This document shows positions 53,681-62,484 of a DNA stretch of 64,000 bases, in pieces (within the stretch, counting starts at the first letter, position 1; the number at the start of each line of letters is the position of its first letter). The stretch comes from Amycolatopsis pittospori (GTDB lineage Bacteria > Actinomycetota > Actinomycetes > Mycobacteriales > Pseudonocardiaceae), in the NCBI RefSeq assembly GCF_013870525.1, contig NZ_JACBXD010000029.1:1-64000 (forward strand), written 5' to 3'. Made by a program: the position numbers and the translations under genes. The notes beneath the pieces are model-generated. The model was not told the origin of the DNA. It did not search any database and was given only the letters and a program-made list of their open reading frames with translations.

Positions 53681-54304
53681 TCAGGGCTCGTAACGCGCCG
53701 GATGGTTCGGATCGTCGACCCGGACGGCGATGTCCGCCAACGCCGTCGGGTCGACTTCCTGTTCGTAGCGCTCGTAGGCGGGTAACGCCCATTCGGCGGG
53801 CACCCGCCGCTTGAGCGCCGCCGGCGAGAGCCACAGGTGCACGCTCAGGTCGAACGCGAGACCCGCGCCGAACAGGAATTCGCCGTCCAGGAGGACGACA
53901 CCGCCTTCGGGCAGTTCGACGCGTTCGGCGCGGGTGGCGCGATCGCGGACCGGATCCCACAACGAGGGGAGGACCCGGCCGCTGCCGTCCTCGGCGAGCG
54001 GGTCGAGCACCTCACGGCGCAGGGCACCGAGGTCGAGCCAGTCGGTATAGCGCGAATCCGGGTCCTCTTTGCCTCGTTCGAAGCGCAAGGACGCCGGACG
54101 GAGGAAGTCGTTCGCCGAAATCCGCAACGCCGCGTGACCGGCAACCTTCAACGGATCGACCAGGGCGTCGGCGAGTTCTGTGGTGTTCGTCGCACCGGCC
54201 GCGCCGTCGACGGCGACCGCGATCCGGCGGCGGCCGGTGATCGCCGTGATGCGTTCGGTCAGTTCGGAGACCAGCAGAGCGGGAGAAATCGGACGGTAGC
54301 GCAC
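53681..54304 (-). CDS. Uridine-kinase-like protein with degenerate P-loop
   Basis: A 207-aa protein of uridine kinase/ATPase-like fold. The Walker A position reads G34-A-A-G-A-T-N40-T41, so the usual G and K are replaced by T39 and N40. Other family features remain: SANDFLRPASLRFERG, SGRVLPSLWDPVRDRATRAE, GGVVLLDGEFLFG (Walker B-like) and the VHLWLSPAALKRRV lid. It may be an inactive or altered kinase; similar degenerate P-loops occur in several actinobacterial relatives, as I recall. Divergent from the SRPBCC gene. Confidence 0.8.
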   Translation of the reverse strand: MRYRPISPALLVSELTERITAITGRRRIAVAVDGAAGATNTTELADALVDPLKVAGHAALRISANDFLRPASLRFERGKEDPDSRYTDWLDLGALRREVLDPLAEDGSGRVLPSLWDPVRDRATRAERVELPEGGVVLLDGEFLFGAGLAFDLSVHLWLSPAALKRRVPAEWALPAYERYEQEVDPTALADIAVRVDDPNHPARYEP

Positions 54305-54368
54305 AGAAGGAGATCCTCCACCCGGACCGGTGACTGTCGCACGCTACACCCGATGGGATGATGGGCCG

Positions 54369-54782
54369 GTGACCAAAGCAGTGGCCAAAACAGCCGGAAG
54401 TGGTTGGCAGGTAGGTGTTTCCCAAACTGTGCAGGTAAGCGGCGCGCAGGTGTGGGACTTCCTGGTCGGACGCGAGGGTGTGGAGATCTGGCTCGGTCCC
54501 GGCGCGGAGCTCGGCCGTGAGCTCGGCGCCGCGTACGAGACGGCCAACGGGACGACCGGCGAGATCCGCGGGCGCACCGAGGGCGGCGAACTCCGGCTGA
54601 CCTGGCGGCCGAAGGACTGGGACCACGACTCGACCTTGCGGATCACGGTGAGTGGCTCCGAGCAGAAGACCACGCTCCGTTTCCACCAGGAATGGCTCGC
54701 GGGCGCCGACGAGCGCGAGGAACAGCGGGCATACTGGACCGACGTGACCGAGCGGGTGGTGGCCGCGCTGGCCGAACGCTGA
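54369..54782 (+). CDS. SRPBCC (START/AHSA1-like) family protein
   Basis: A 137-aa hydrophobic-pocket protein: TVQVSGAQVWDFLVGREGVEIWLGPGAELG, then RLTWRPKDWDHDSTLRI and LRFHQEWL. Such proteins bind lipids, polyketides or act as cyclases/aromatases. GTG 54369; the frame extends upstream without need. It precedes the P450 by 23 bases and is probably co-transcribed with it, which hints at a role in the same lipid- or acyl-related reaction. Confidence 0.85.
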   Translation: MTKAVAKTAGSGWQVGVSQTVQVSGAQVWDFLVGREGVEIWLGPGAELGRELGAAYETANGTTGEIRGRTEGGELRLTWRPKDWDHDSTLRITVSGSEQKTTLRFHQEWLAGADEREEQRAYWTDVTERVVAALAER

Positions 54783-54805
54783 CCAGTGCGCTGGGAGGCG
54801 GGCCG

Positions 54806-56014
54806 ATGCGGGTGTCGGAAGAGCGGAAGAGCCTGGGCGAGGAGTTCATCCAGGAGCCGCACAGGATTTCTTCGCTGCTTCGCGAAGGCGGCCGGGTCCG
54901 GAAGGTGCGCATGCCGCGCGGCCTGGACGTCTGGATCGTCACCGGATACGCCGAGGCACGCGCCGTACTCGCGGATCCCCGCGTGGGCAAGGACACCACC
55001 CAGGTCAGGCGGCTCTTCGAACGCGACGGCTTCGAATCCGCCGGCGACGACGCCGTGCGCGCGCTCGGCGCCCATCTGCTCAACCTGGATCCGCCGGATC
55101 ACACGCGGCTGCGCAAACTGGTCAACCAGGCCTTCACCTCGCGGACCGTCTCCCGGCTGCGGCCGAGGATCGAGCAGATCACCGCGGAACTGCTGGACGG
55201 CATCGGCGACGCGGAGCGCACCGACCTGCTGACCGCCTTCGCCGTCCCCTTGCCGATCAGGGTGATCTGCGAACTGCTCGGCGTGCACGCGGGGGACCAG
55301 CCTGCGTTCGCGAAGTGGTCGAACACGATGGTCGCCTGGTCGACGCCGGAGGAACTCCGTGCCGCGGCGGCGAAAATGCACGCCTATCTCGTCGACCTCA
55401 TCGCGGAGAAACGTGCCGAGCCCGCCGACGACCTGCTTTCGGGCCTGATCCACGCCAGTGACGAGGGTGATTCGCTCTCCGGGGACGAACTGCTGTCGAT
55501 GGCCTTCCTCCTGCTGGTCGCCGGATTCGAGACGACGGTCAACCTGATCGCCAACAGCGTGTTCGCGCTGCTTCGCGATCCCGGGCAGCTGGCCGCGCTG
55601 CGCGCCGATCCCGCGTTGCTGCCGGGCGCGGTCGAGGAGTTCCTGCGCTACGACGGCGCGATCCACCTGGCGACCATCCGGTTCACCAGCGAACCCCTGA
55701 CCATCGGTGGCGTCGAGATCCCGGCGGGCGAGTTCGTGCTCGTCTCCCTGATCGGCGCGAACCGCGACGCCGAGCGGTTCGCGGAGCCGGACCGGCTGGA
55801 TGTCACGCGCTCGGCCACCGGGCATCTCGCGTTCGGACACGGAATCCACTACTGCGTCGGCGCTCCGCTGGCCAGGCTGGAGGCCGAGATCGCCTTGCGC
55901 GGCCTGCTGGACCGGTTCCCGCGGCTGAGTCTCGACGCCGAGCCGGAAACCTTGCGCTGGCGGGAAAGCACCCTGGTGCACGGCCTCGAAACCCTCCCTG
56001 TCCGCCTGCGCTGA
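54806..56014 (+). CDS. Cytochrome P450 (CYP107-like)
   Basis: Monooxygenase of 402 aa. I-helix AGFETT (about 239-244), K-helix E-F-L-R, and the haem loop FGHGIHYCVG with Cys350. The first ~25 residues lack a membrane anchor, so it is soluble. GGAGG 7 bases before ATG 54806 supports the start. It is 23 bases after the SRPBCC gene and 25 bases before bioA, so the three are one transcript. Similarity to BioI (CYP107H1), which forms pimeloyl units in Bacillus, is plausible and is raised in the findings. Confidence 0.9.
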   Translation: MRVSEERKSLGEEFIQEPHRISSLLREGGRVRKVRMPRGLDVWIVTGYAEARAVLADPRVGKDTTQVRRLFERDGFESAGDDAVRALGAHLLNLDPPDHTRLRKLVNQAFTSRTVSRLRPRIEQITAELLDGIGDAERTDLLTAFAVPLPIRVICELLGVHAGDQPAFAKWSNTMVAWSTPEELRAAAAKMHAYLVDLIAEKRAEPADDLLSGLIHASDEGDSLSGDELLSMAFLLLVAGFETTVNLIANSVFALLRDPGQLAALRADPALLPGAVEEFLRYDGAIHLATIRFTSEPLTIGGVEIPAGEFVLVSLIGANRDAERFAEPDRLDVTRSATGHLAFGHGIHYCVGAPLARLEAEIALRGLLDRFPRLSLDAEPETLRWRESTLVHGLETLPVRLR

Positions 56015-56039
56015 GGAGCGCGTGTCATAGGGTCGCGGG

Positions 56040-57320
56040 ATGGACGCCGCCGAACTCCTCGCCCTCGACGCGGAACATGTCTGGCACCCGTACGGGCCGA
56101 TGCCGAGCCCGATCGATTCCCTGCTGGTCCGCGAGGCGAGCGGGGTCCGGCTCACCCTCGACGACGGCCGCGAGCTGGTCGACGGCATGTCGTCGTGGTG
56201 GGCGGCGATCCACGGCTACCGGAACCCGGTGCTGGACGCGGCGCTGGCGGAGCAGGCCGGGCGGATGAGTCACGTCATGTTCGGTGGGCTCACCCACGAA
56301 CCGGCCATCATGCTGGCGAAGACCCTGGTCGACCTCGCGCCCGACGGACTGCGGCACGTCTTCCTGTGCGACTCCGGTTCGGTGTCGGTCGAGGTCGCCG
56401 TCAAGATGTGCCTGCAGTACTGGCAGTCGGTGGGGCGCAAGGACAAGCGCAGGCTGATGACCTGGCGCGGCGGCTACCACGGCGACACGTTCACGCCGAT
56501 GAGCGTCTGCGACCCCGAGGGCGGGATGCACTCGCTGTGGCGCGGGATCCTGCCGGATCAGCTGTTCCTGCCCAAGCCGCCGGGCGGCTTCGGCGACGAG
56601 CCGGACCAGGCGTACGTCGACCTGCTCGCGGCCGAGATCGAGCGGCACGCGGGTGAGCTGGCCGCGATCATCGTCGAGCCCGTCGTACAGGGCGCCGGCG
56701 GGATGCGCTTCCACCCGCCCGCGTACCTGCGGGCACTGCGAGAGATCACCGAGGCGAACGACGTCCTGCTCATCTTCGACGAGATCGCCACCGGTTTCGG
56801 CCGCACCGGCACGATGTTCGCCGCCGAACACGCCGGGGTGACGCCGGACGTGCTGTGCCTCGGCAAGGCGCTGACCGGCGGTTACCTGACGATGGCGGCG
56901 GCGCTGTGCACGCCGGAGATCGCGAACGGCATCTCGCGCGGTGAGCTCCCGGTGCTGGCGCACGGGCCGACGTTCATGGCGAACCCGCTGGCCTCGGCCG
57001 TCGCCAACGCTTCACTGGGGATCCTCGCCGAAGGCGGCTGGAAGACCGACGTCCCGCGGATCGGGGCCGCGTTGCGAGCCGGGCTCGAACCGGCTCGCGA
57101 GCTGTCCTCCGTCGTCGACGTCCGGGTGCTCGGCGCCATCGGCGTGGTGGAACTCGATCATCCGGTGGACATGGCGATCGCGACCGAGGTCCTCACCGCG
57201 AACGGTGTCTGGCTGCGGCCGTTCCGGAACCTGATCTACACGATGCCGCCTTACATCTCCGGGGCCGACGACCTCGCCGCGATCACTTCCGCAATGGTCG
57301 CGGCCGCGCAAAAAGCGTAA
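56040..57320 (+). CDS. bioA: Adenosylmethionine-8-amino-7-oxononanoate aminotransferase
   Basis: PLP enzyme of biotin synthesis that makes 7,8-diaminopelargonate using SAM as amino donor. The 426-aa protein has [19 protein letters not shown], the [13 protein letters not shown] loop, [11 protein letters not shown] and the catalytic lysine in [10 protein letters not shown] (Lys near 280). ATG 56040 follows GGAGCG. It lies at the end of an SRPBCC-P450-bioA unit and is followed by two carbonic-anhydrase transporter genes before bioD-bioB. Confidence 0.96.
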   Translation: MDAAELLALDAEHVWHPYGPMPSPIDSLLVREASGVRLTLDDGRELVDGMSSWWAAIHGYRNPVLDAALAEQAGRMSHVMFGGLTHEPAIMLAKTLVDLAPDGLRHVFLCDSGSVSVEVAVKMCLQYWQSVGRKDKRRLMTWRGGYHGDTFTPMSVCDPEGGMHSLWRGILPDQLFLPKPPGGFGDEPDQAYVDLLAAEIERHAGELAAIIVEPVVQGAGGMRFHPPAYLRALREITEANDVLLIFDEIATGFGRTGTMFAAEHAGVTPDVLCLGKALTGGYLTMAAALCTPEIANGISRGELPVLAHGPTFMANPLASAVANASLGILAEGGWKTDVPRIGAALRAGLEPARELSSVVDVRVLGAIGVVELDHPVDMAIATEVLTANGVWLRPFRNLIYTMPPYISGADDLAAITSAMVAAAQKA

Positions 57321-57375
57321 AAGCGGCCAAGTTCAACCTAAAGAGTGTGATGGCGGCCACAGGAAACCTGGAAGG

Positions 57376-57397
57376 CCACGCTGGGTACAGAGCGTGG
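57376..57397 (+). terminator. bioA: Hairpin after bioA
   Basis: CCACGCT (57376-57382) and AGCGTGG (57391-57397) with an 8-base loop, 56 bases after the bioA stop. No U-tract; possibly a terminator or part of the promoter region for the first SulP gene, which holds about 239 bases in total. Confidence 0.35.
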
Positions 57398-57559
57398 TCG
57401 TGAGTTGATCTTGATCAGGCGAACGGGCGAGTCCGATCGGGAGTCCTGTCGGGTGGTTTGTCACAAAAGGGTGCTATGTCCTAGTTCCCTGGTGCACAAG
57501 CAAACCTGAGAAACCTTTGCGTAGCGGACTTTTGCGCGCCGATCGGGTTTCCTGCCCCC

Positions 57560-59818
57560 ATGATCGACATCGTTGGTGACGAGCACGACACCGGGCCCCC
57601 GGGCCGCCGCAACGCCACATCGACCCTCCTGAAGAACCTTCGCCACGACATCCCGGCTTCGGTCGTCGTCTTCCTCGTGGCTGTCCCGCTCTCGCTCGGC
57701 GTCGCACACGCCGCCGGAGCCCCCTTGCTCGCCGGACTGATCTCCGCCGTCGTCGGCGGACTCGTCGCGAGCCTCTTCGGCGCTTCCGCCCTCCAGGTCA
57801 GCGGCCCGTCCGCCGCCCTGACCGTCGTCCTCGCGGAGACCATCGCCACCTTCGGCTGGGCCGCCACCTGCGCCATCACCGCCGCGGCGGGCGTGGTCCA
57901 GATCCTCTTCGGCATCAGCCGCGTCGCCCGGGCCACGCTGGCCATCTCGCCGGCGATCGTGCACGGCCTGCTCGCCGGGATCGGCCTGATCATCGTCCTC
58001 GGCCAGCTGCACGTCGTACTCGGCGGAGCGGCCCAGGGTTCCACCGTCGCGAACATCCTCGCGCTGCCCGGCCAGATCGTCGGCCACCACGACCAGGCCG
58101 CGCTGATCGGCGTCGTCACCATCGGCGTCCTGCTGGCGTGGACCCGGATGCCGCGTTCGGTGCGCCGCGTCCCCGGTCCGCTGGCCGCCGTCGCGCTGGC
58201 CACCGGCCTTTCCGTCGCCGCGGGGATGGACCTGCCGCGCGTCGACCTCCCGAACGGGCTGCCGGGACTGGGTTTCGTCCCCGAGGCGCCGTCGGGATCC
58301 TGGTCGGCGATCATCGCCGCCGTGCTCTCCATCGCGCTCATCGCCAGCCTGGAGAGCCTGCTTTCCGCCGTCGCCGTCGACAAACTGCGCGACGGCCCCC
58401 GCACCGACCTCAACCGCGAACTGGTCGGCCAGGGCCTGGCGAACGTCGCCGCCGGCTCGCTCGGCGGCTTCCCGGTCACCGGGGTCGTCGTACGCACCAT
58501 GACCAACTTCGAAGCGGGCGCCCGCACCCGGATGTCGGCGATCCTGCACAGCGCCTGGATCCTCGGCTGCTGCCTGTTCCTGGCCGGCGCGCTGCGGCTG
58601 ATCCCGCTCGCCGCCCTGGCCGGACTCCTCGTCTACGTCGGCGCCAAACTGGTCAACGTCACCAGCCTGCGGGAGGTCCGCCGCCACGGCGACCTGCCGG
58701 TCTACCTCGCGACGCTCGTCGGCGCGGTCGCGGTCAACCTCCTCACCGGGGTCGCCGCCGGAATCGTGGTGGCGCTCATGCTGATGCTGCGCCGGATGTT
58801 GTTCTCCGGCATCCACGTCGAACCGGACGGCGCGCGGACCCGCGTCGTCATCGAAGGCGCGCTCACCTTCCTTTCCGTGCCCAGGCTCACGACCGTCCTG
58901 GCCGGTGTCCCCGAGCGATCCGAGGTGACCTTGGAACTGCTCGTCGACTACCTCGACCACGCCGCTTTCGACTGCCTGCGCGGCTGGCAGCGCGCGTACG
59001 AACGCGCCGGGGGAGTCGTGATCGTCGACGAGATCGGGCATCCGTGGTTCGGTCGCGGCAAGGCGGGTGTGCCGACCGTGCGCCGCGGCGTCGCGTCCCG
59101 CGTGGTGCCGCGCTGGCTCGCGCCGTGGTCGGAATGGCAGGCGGAGCATCTGGAACTGCCGAGCCAGCGTGGCGGCAGCGTGCCGTTGTGCCGTGGTGCT
59201 TCGGAATTCCAGCGGCGGACCGCGCCGCTGCTGCGGCAGACCTGGGACGGGCTCGCGAACGGGCAGCAGCCGCACACGCTGTTCGTCACGTGCGGAGACG
59301 CGCGGGTCGTGCCGAACCTCATCACCACCAGCGGTCCGGGCGACCTGTTCACCGTGCGGAACATCGGAAACCTCGTGCCGCACGCCAGTACCGAAGCGGA
59401 TTTCTCCGTGGGAGCGGCGATCGAGTACGCCGTCGGCGTGTTGAGGGTGCGGGAAGTGGTGGTGTGCGGGCATTCCGGCTGCGGCGCGATGAAGGCGTTG
59501 CTCGGGGACGCGCCCAGCGGGCTCGCGCGACTCGGCGGCTGGCTGCGCCACGGCGAGGAAACGTTGCGGCGCAGGGAAAGCGAGGGCCCGGTGCTGCTCG
59601 ACGGCGCCCGCCCCGACCACGAAGGCGATCAGCTCGCCCTGCACAACGTGGTGCAGCAACTGGAAAACCTGCGTTCGTACCCGGTCGTCGAAGCCGCGCT
59701 GGCGCGGGACGAACTCCGGCTCACCGGCATGTACTTCGACGTCGGGAAGGCGAACGTGTACCTGCTCGACGCGGCGCACCGGTCGTTCACTTCGGCGGCC
59801 ACCCCGGTCAAGTCCTGA
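57560..59818 (+). CDS. SulP transporter-STAS-beta-carbonic anhydrase fusion 1
   Basis: A 752-aa fusion. Residues about 25-410 are a SulP anion transporter with about ten helices (HDIPASVVVFLVAVPLSLGVA, QVSGPSAALTV), about 420-500 a diverged STAS-like domain (EGALTFLSVPRLT, LVDYLDHAAFD), about 540-745 a beta-carbonic anhydrase with zinc ligands Cys578, Asp580, His638 and Cys641. Such fusions may import bicarbonate and interconvert it with CO2 at the inner face. ATG 57560. A tandem paralogue follows; both lie between bioA and bioD. Confidence 0.93.
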   Translation: MIDIVGDEHDTGPPGRRNATSTLLKNLRHDIPASVVVFLVAVPLSLGVAHAAGAPLLAGLISAVVGGLVASLFGASALQVSGPSAALTVVLAETIATFGWAATCAITAAAGVVQILFGISRVARATLAISPAIVHGLLAGIGLIIVLGQLHVVLGGAAQGSTVANILALPGQIVGHHDQAALIGVVTIGVLLAWTRMPRSVRRVPGPLAAVALATGLSVAAGMDLPRVDLPNGLPGLGFVPEAPSGSWSAIIAAVLSIALIASLESLLSAVAVDKLRDGPRTDLNRELVGQGLANVAAGSLGGFPVTGVVVRTMTNFEAGARTRMSAILHSAWILGCCLFLAGALRLIPLAALAGLLVYVGAKLVNVTSLREVRRHGDLPVYLATLVGAVAVNLLTGVAAGIVVALMLMLRRMLFSGIHVEPDGARTRVVIEGALTFLSVPRLTTVLAGVPERSEVTLELLVDYLDHAAFDCLRGWQRAYERAGGVVIVDEIGHPWFGRGKAGVPTVRRGVASRVVPRWLAPWSEWQAEHLELPSQRGGSVPLCRGASEFQRRTAPLLRQTWDGLANGQQPHTLFVTCGDARVVPNLITTSGPGDLFTVRNIGNLVPHASTEADFSVGAAIEYAVGVLRVREVVVCGHSGCGAMKALLGDAPSGLARLGGWLRHGEETLRRRESEGPVLLDGARPDHEGDQLALHNVVQQLENLRSYPVVEAALARDELRLTGMYFDVGKANVYLLDAAHRSFTSAATPVKS

Positions 59819-59857
59819 CGCGCTGAAGGGAGCCGGGTCCCAAGGCGAGTGTTCCGA

Positions 59858-59912
59858 GTCCGTGAAGGACTCCTTGAGGGACTCTGGGTCCCTCAAGGAG
59901 TCCTTCACGGAC
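59858..59912. terminator. GTGAAGGACTCC palindrome after SulP-CA 1
   Basis: Perfect 25-base arms (59858-59882, 59888-59912) with 5-base loop TCTGG, 39 bases after the stop. It belongs to the GTGAAGGCC family with a GGACTCC variant, and separates the two SulP-CA genes into two transcripts. Confidence 0.85.
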
Positions 59913-60193
59913 CTCGGTCCCGCCCGGGCAGCGGAGGTACCTGAAACATTTTTGGTTCTGACCCGAATCGCCACTCGCCACTGAGACCGAGTCGATGGTT
60001 CCGTGTGACTGGGTGGACGACACCCGCTTATTCGACGCGGTTTCCCTCTTCGCTCGGGGTCCCAGCATTTGGGAGCCCGCAAGGCTTTTCGCAACGCGGA
60101 GGACATCTCCAGGCAACGAAACGGCCCGAAAGTGGGCCACGCCACCCATCGGAAGGACGATATTCACTCGATCAGGTGGTGCATAGCGGACAA
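59913..60193. other. Leader between the tandem SulP-CA genes
   Basis: A gene-free gap. It holds a decayed right half of the GTCGTGAGTG palindrome family at about 59954-59977 (GGTTCTGACCCGAATCGCC). TAGCGGAC at 60184-60191 also occurs 38 bases upstream of the first SulP-CA start (57522-57529), which suggests a shared promoter element or duplicated leader. The left part (59913-59950) has no features. Confidence 0.5.
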
Positions 60194-60213
60194 ATCACCA
60201 GTTTCCTGGTGAT
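60194..60213 (+). promoter_or_regulatory. Hairpin covering the SulP-CA 2 ribosome site
   Basis: ATCACCAG (60194-60201) and CTGGTGAT (60206-60213) form a perfect 8-base stem with loop TTTC, ending one base before ATG 60215. The only weak ribosome-site-like GGTGATC lies in its second arm. It could be an operator or an RNA switch that blocks translation start. Confidence 0.45.
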
Positions 60214-60214
60214 C

Positions 60215-62410
60215 ATGAACCCCCAACCACGACTCGCCGTGCTCCGTCACGACCTGCCCGCATCCTTGGTGGTGTTCCTCGTCGCCGTCCCGTTGTCACT
60301 CGGGATCGCGCTCGCGTCAGGAGCCCCGATCGTCGCGGGGCTGATCGCGGCCGTCGTGGGAGGTGTGGTCGCCGGCGCGCTCGGTGGCTCCCCGCTTCAG
60401 GTCAGCGGCCCGGCCGCCGGCCTGACGGTGATCATGGCCGAAACGATCGCGACCTTCGGCTGGAAGACGACCTGCGCGATCACCGTCGCCGCGGGCGCGC
60501 TGCAGATCCTGCTCGGGCTGAGCCGTATCGCCCGCGCGGCGCTGGCGATCTCGCCCGCCATCGTCCACGGCATGCTCGCCGGCATCGGCGTCACCATCGT
60601 CCTGGGGCAGCTGCACGTCGTCCTCGGCGGATCGGCGCAGAGCTCCGCGCTCAAGAACATCGCCGAACTGCCCGCGCAGATCGTCGGCCACCACGACACC
60701 GCCGCGCTGATCGGCGTGCTCACCATCGGCATCCTGCTGCTGTGGCCGCGGCTGCCGAAGTCGGTCCGCAGGGTGCCCGGGCCGCTGGCGGCCATCGCGC
60801 TGGTGACGGTGCTGTCCGTCGCCACCGGTATGACCCTGCCCCGCGTCGAACTGCCCGGCGACCTGCTCACCATCCGTTTCGCGCCCGAATTCCCGAGCAC
60901 CGGCTGGGGCGCGTTCATCGTCGCGGTCATCACCATCGCGTTGATCGCCAGCGTCGAAAGCCTGCTTTCGGCCGTCGCGGTCGACAAGATGCACACCGGC
61001 CCGCGGTCGAACCTCGACCGCGAGCTCATCGGCCAGGGCGCCGCGAACATGACCTCCGGCGCGCTCGGCGGCCTCCCGGTCACCGGTGTGATCGTCCGCA
61101 GCTCGACCAACGTCGCCAGTGGCGCCCGCACCAGGGCGTCCGCGATCCTGCACGGTGTCTGGATCCTGGTCTTCGTCGCCGCGTTCGCCGGAATGATCCA
61201 GAACATCCCGCTCGCCGCGCTCGCCGGCCTGCTCGTCCACGTCGGCGCGAAGCTGGTGAATCCCGGCCACATGAAGCAGGTCCTCAAACACGGCGACCTG
61301 GGGCTGTACCTGATCACGCTCGCCGGTGTCGTCGTCTTCGACCTGCTCACCGGGGTCCTGCTCGGTATCGCGCTGTCGGTGCTGCTGATGCTGCGGCGCA
61401 CGGTGTGGTCCGGCATCCACGCCGAACGCGATGGCGACGAATGGCGCGTCGTCGTCGAAGGCGTCCTGACGTTCCTCTCGGTGCCGAGGCTCAGCCGCGT
61501 GCTCGCGACGGTGCCTGACGGCGCGAAGGTGACCCTGGAGCTCGTCGTCGACTACCTCGACCACGCCGCCTTCGAAAGCCTCTCGAACTGGCAGCAGGGA
61601 CACGAGCGCACCGGCGGCGAGGTCCGCGTCGACGAGGTCGGGCATCCGTGGTTCGCCAACGGCAAATCCGGTGATCCCACACTGACCCGCACGGACGCCG
61701 TGCGTTCGGTGCCGCGGTTCCTCGCGCCGTGGTCGGACTGGCAGGCGAAGGACGTCGAGGTGCCCGGACAGCGCGGGGGGCCGACCCGGCGCGGCGCGGC
61801 CGAGTTCCAGCGGCGCACCGCCGCGTTGATGCAGCCCGCGCTCAGCAAGCTGGCGGGCGGCCAGTCGCCGCACACCCTGTTCATCACCTGCGGCGACGCG
61901 CGGATCGTGCCGAACATGATCACCACCAGCGGTCCCGGCGACCTGTTCACCGTCCGCAACATCGGGAACCTGGTGCCCGCCCGGCGGGCCGACCCGTCGA
62001 TGGGCGCCACCGTCGAGTTCGCCGTCGGCGTGCTCAAGGTGCGCGAGATCGTCGTCTGCGGGCACTCCGGCTGCGGCGCGATGCAGGCGCTTTCGACCGG
62101 TGCCCCCGACGGCGCGCCGATGCTGGCGTCCTGGCTGCACCACGCCGAGCCGAGCGCCAAGCGGAAGGCCTCGGTGACCCTCGACGGCGAGCGGCCGGAC
62201 TCCGAGGTCAACCGGCTGGCACTGCAGAACGTGCTGCAGCAGCTCGACCACCTGCGCCACTACCCGCTGATCGCCGAAGCCGAGGCGCGCGGCGAACTGC
62301 ACCTGACCGGTATGTACTTCGACGTCGGGGCGGCCCAGGTCTATCTGTCGGATGACGAGAGCCCGTCTTTCACACCCGTCGGAGTGGTCCCCTTCAGTCC
62401 GGCCACGTAG
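60215..62410 (+). CDS. SulP transporter-STAS-beta-carbonic anhydrase fusion 2
   Basis: A 731-aa paralogue of the upstream gene with the same order: SulP (about 10-395; HDLPASLVVFLVAVPLSLGIALASG), STAS-like (about 405-480) and carbonic anhydrase with Cys559, Asp561, His617, Cys620. Both CGDARV strings keep Asp in place of the Ser-containing D-S-R of many beta-CAs. ATG 60215 is the first Met of the family alignment; upstream in-frame sequence lacks a ribosome site. It is likely a tandem duplicate, clearly diverged from the first. Confidence 0.92.
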   Translation: MNPQPRLAVLRHDLPASLVVFLVAVPLSLGIALASGAPIVAGLIAAVVGGVVAGALGGSPLQVSGPAAGLTVIMAETIATFGWKTTCAITVAAGALQILLGLSRIARAALAISPAIVHGMLAGIGVTIVLGQLHVVLGGSAQSSALKNIAELPAQIVGHHDTAALIGVLTIGILLLWPRLPKSVRRVPGPLAAIALVTVLSVATGMTLPRVELPGDLLTIRFAPEFPSTGWGAFIVAVITIALIASVESLLSAVAVDKMHTGPRSNLDRELIGQGAANMTSGALGGLPVTGVIVRSSTNVASGARTRASAILHGVWILVFVAAFAGMIQNIPLAALAGLLVHVGAKLVNPGHMKQVLKHGDLGLYLITLAGVVVFDLLTGVLLGIALSVLLMLRRTVWSGIHAERDGDEWRVVVEGVLTFLSVPRLSRVLATVPDGAKVTLELVVDYLDHAAFESLSNWQQGHERTGGEVRVDEVGHPWFANGKSGDPTLTRTDAVRSVPRFLAPWSDWQAKDVEVPGQRGGPTRRGAAEFQRRTAALMQPALSKLAGGQSPHTLFITCGDARIVPNMITTSGPGDLFTVRNIGNLVPARRADPSMGATVEFAVGVLKVREIVVCGHSGCGAMQALSTGAPDGAPMLASWLHHAEPSAKRKASVTLDGERPDSEVNRLALQNVLQQLDHLRHYPLIAEAEARGELHLTGMYFDVGAAQVYLSDDESPSFTPVGVVPFSPAT

Positions 62411-62451
62411 GCCACCAAGCCCGGACCCCGCCCCGTCACCCCCTCAACGGT

Positions 62452-62464
62452 GGGGCTTCGCCCC
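62452..62464 (+). terminator. GGGGC-TTC-GCCCC hairpin before bioD
   Basis: A tight GGGGC (62452-62456), TTC, GCCCC (62460-62464) hairpin 42 bases after the SulP-CA 2 stop and 20 before the bioD start. It may attenuate or end the SulP-CA 2 transcript. Confidence 0.5.
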
Positions 62465-62484
62465 GCAGACTAGATTCTGTGTAC

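Noticed and set aside
57461-60145. 894-codon minus-strand frame opposite SulP-CA 1
   Set aside because: It mirrors the plus-strand fusion gene; its product is Arg/Asp/Gly/Gln-rich without domains and spans the terminator palindrome.
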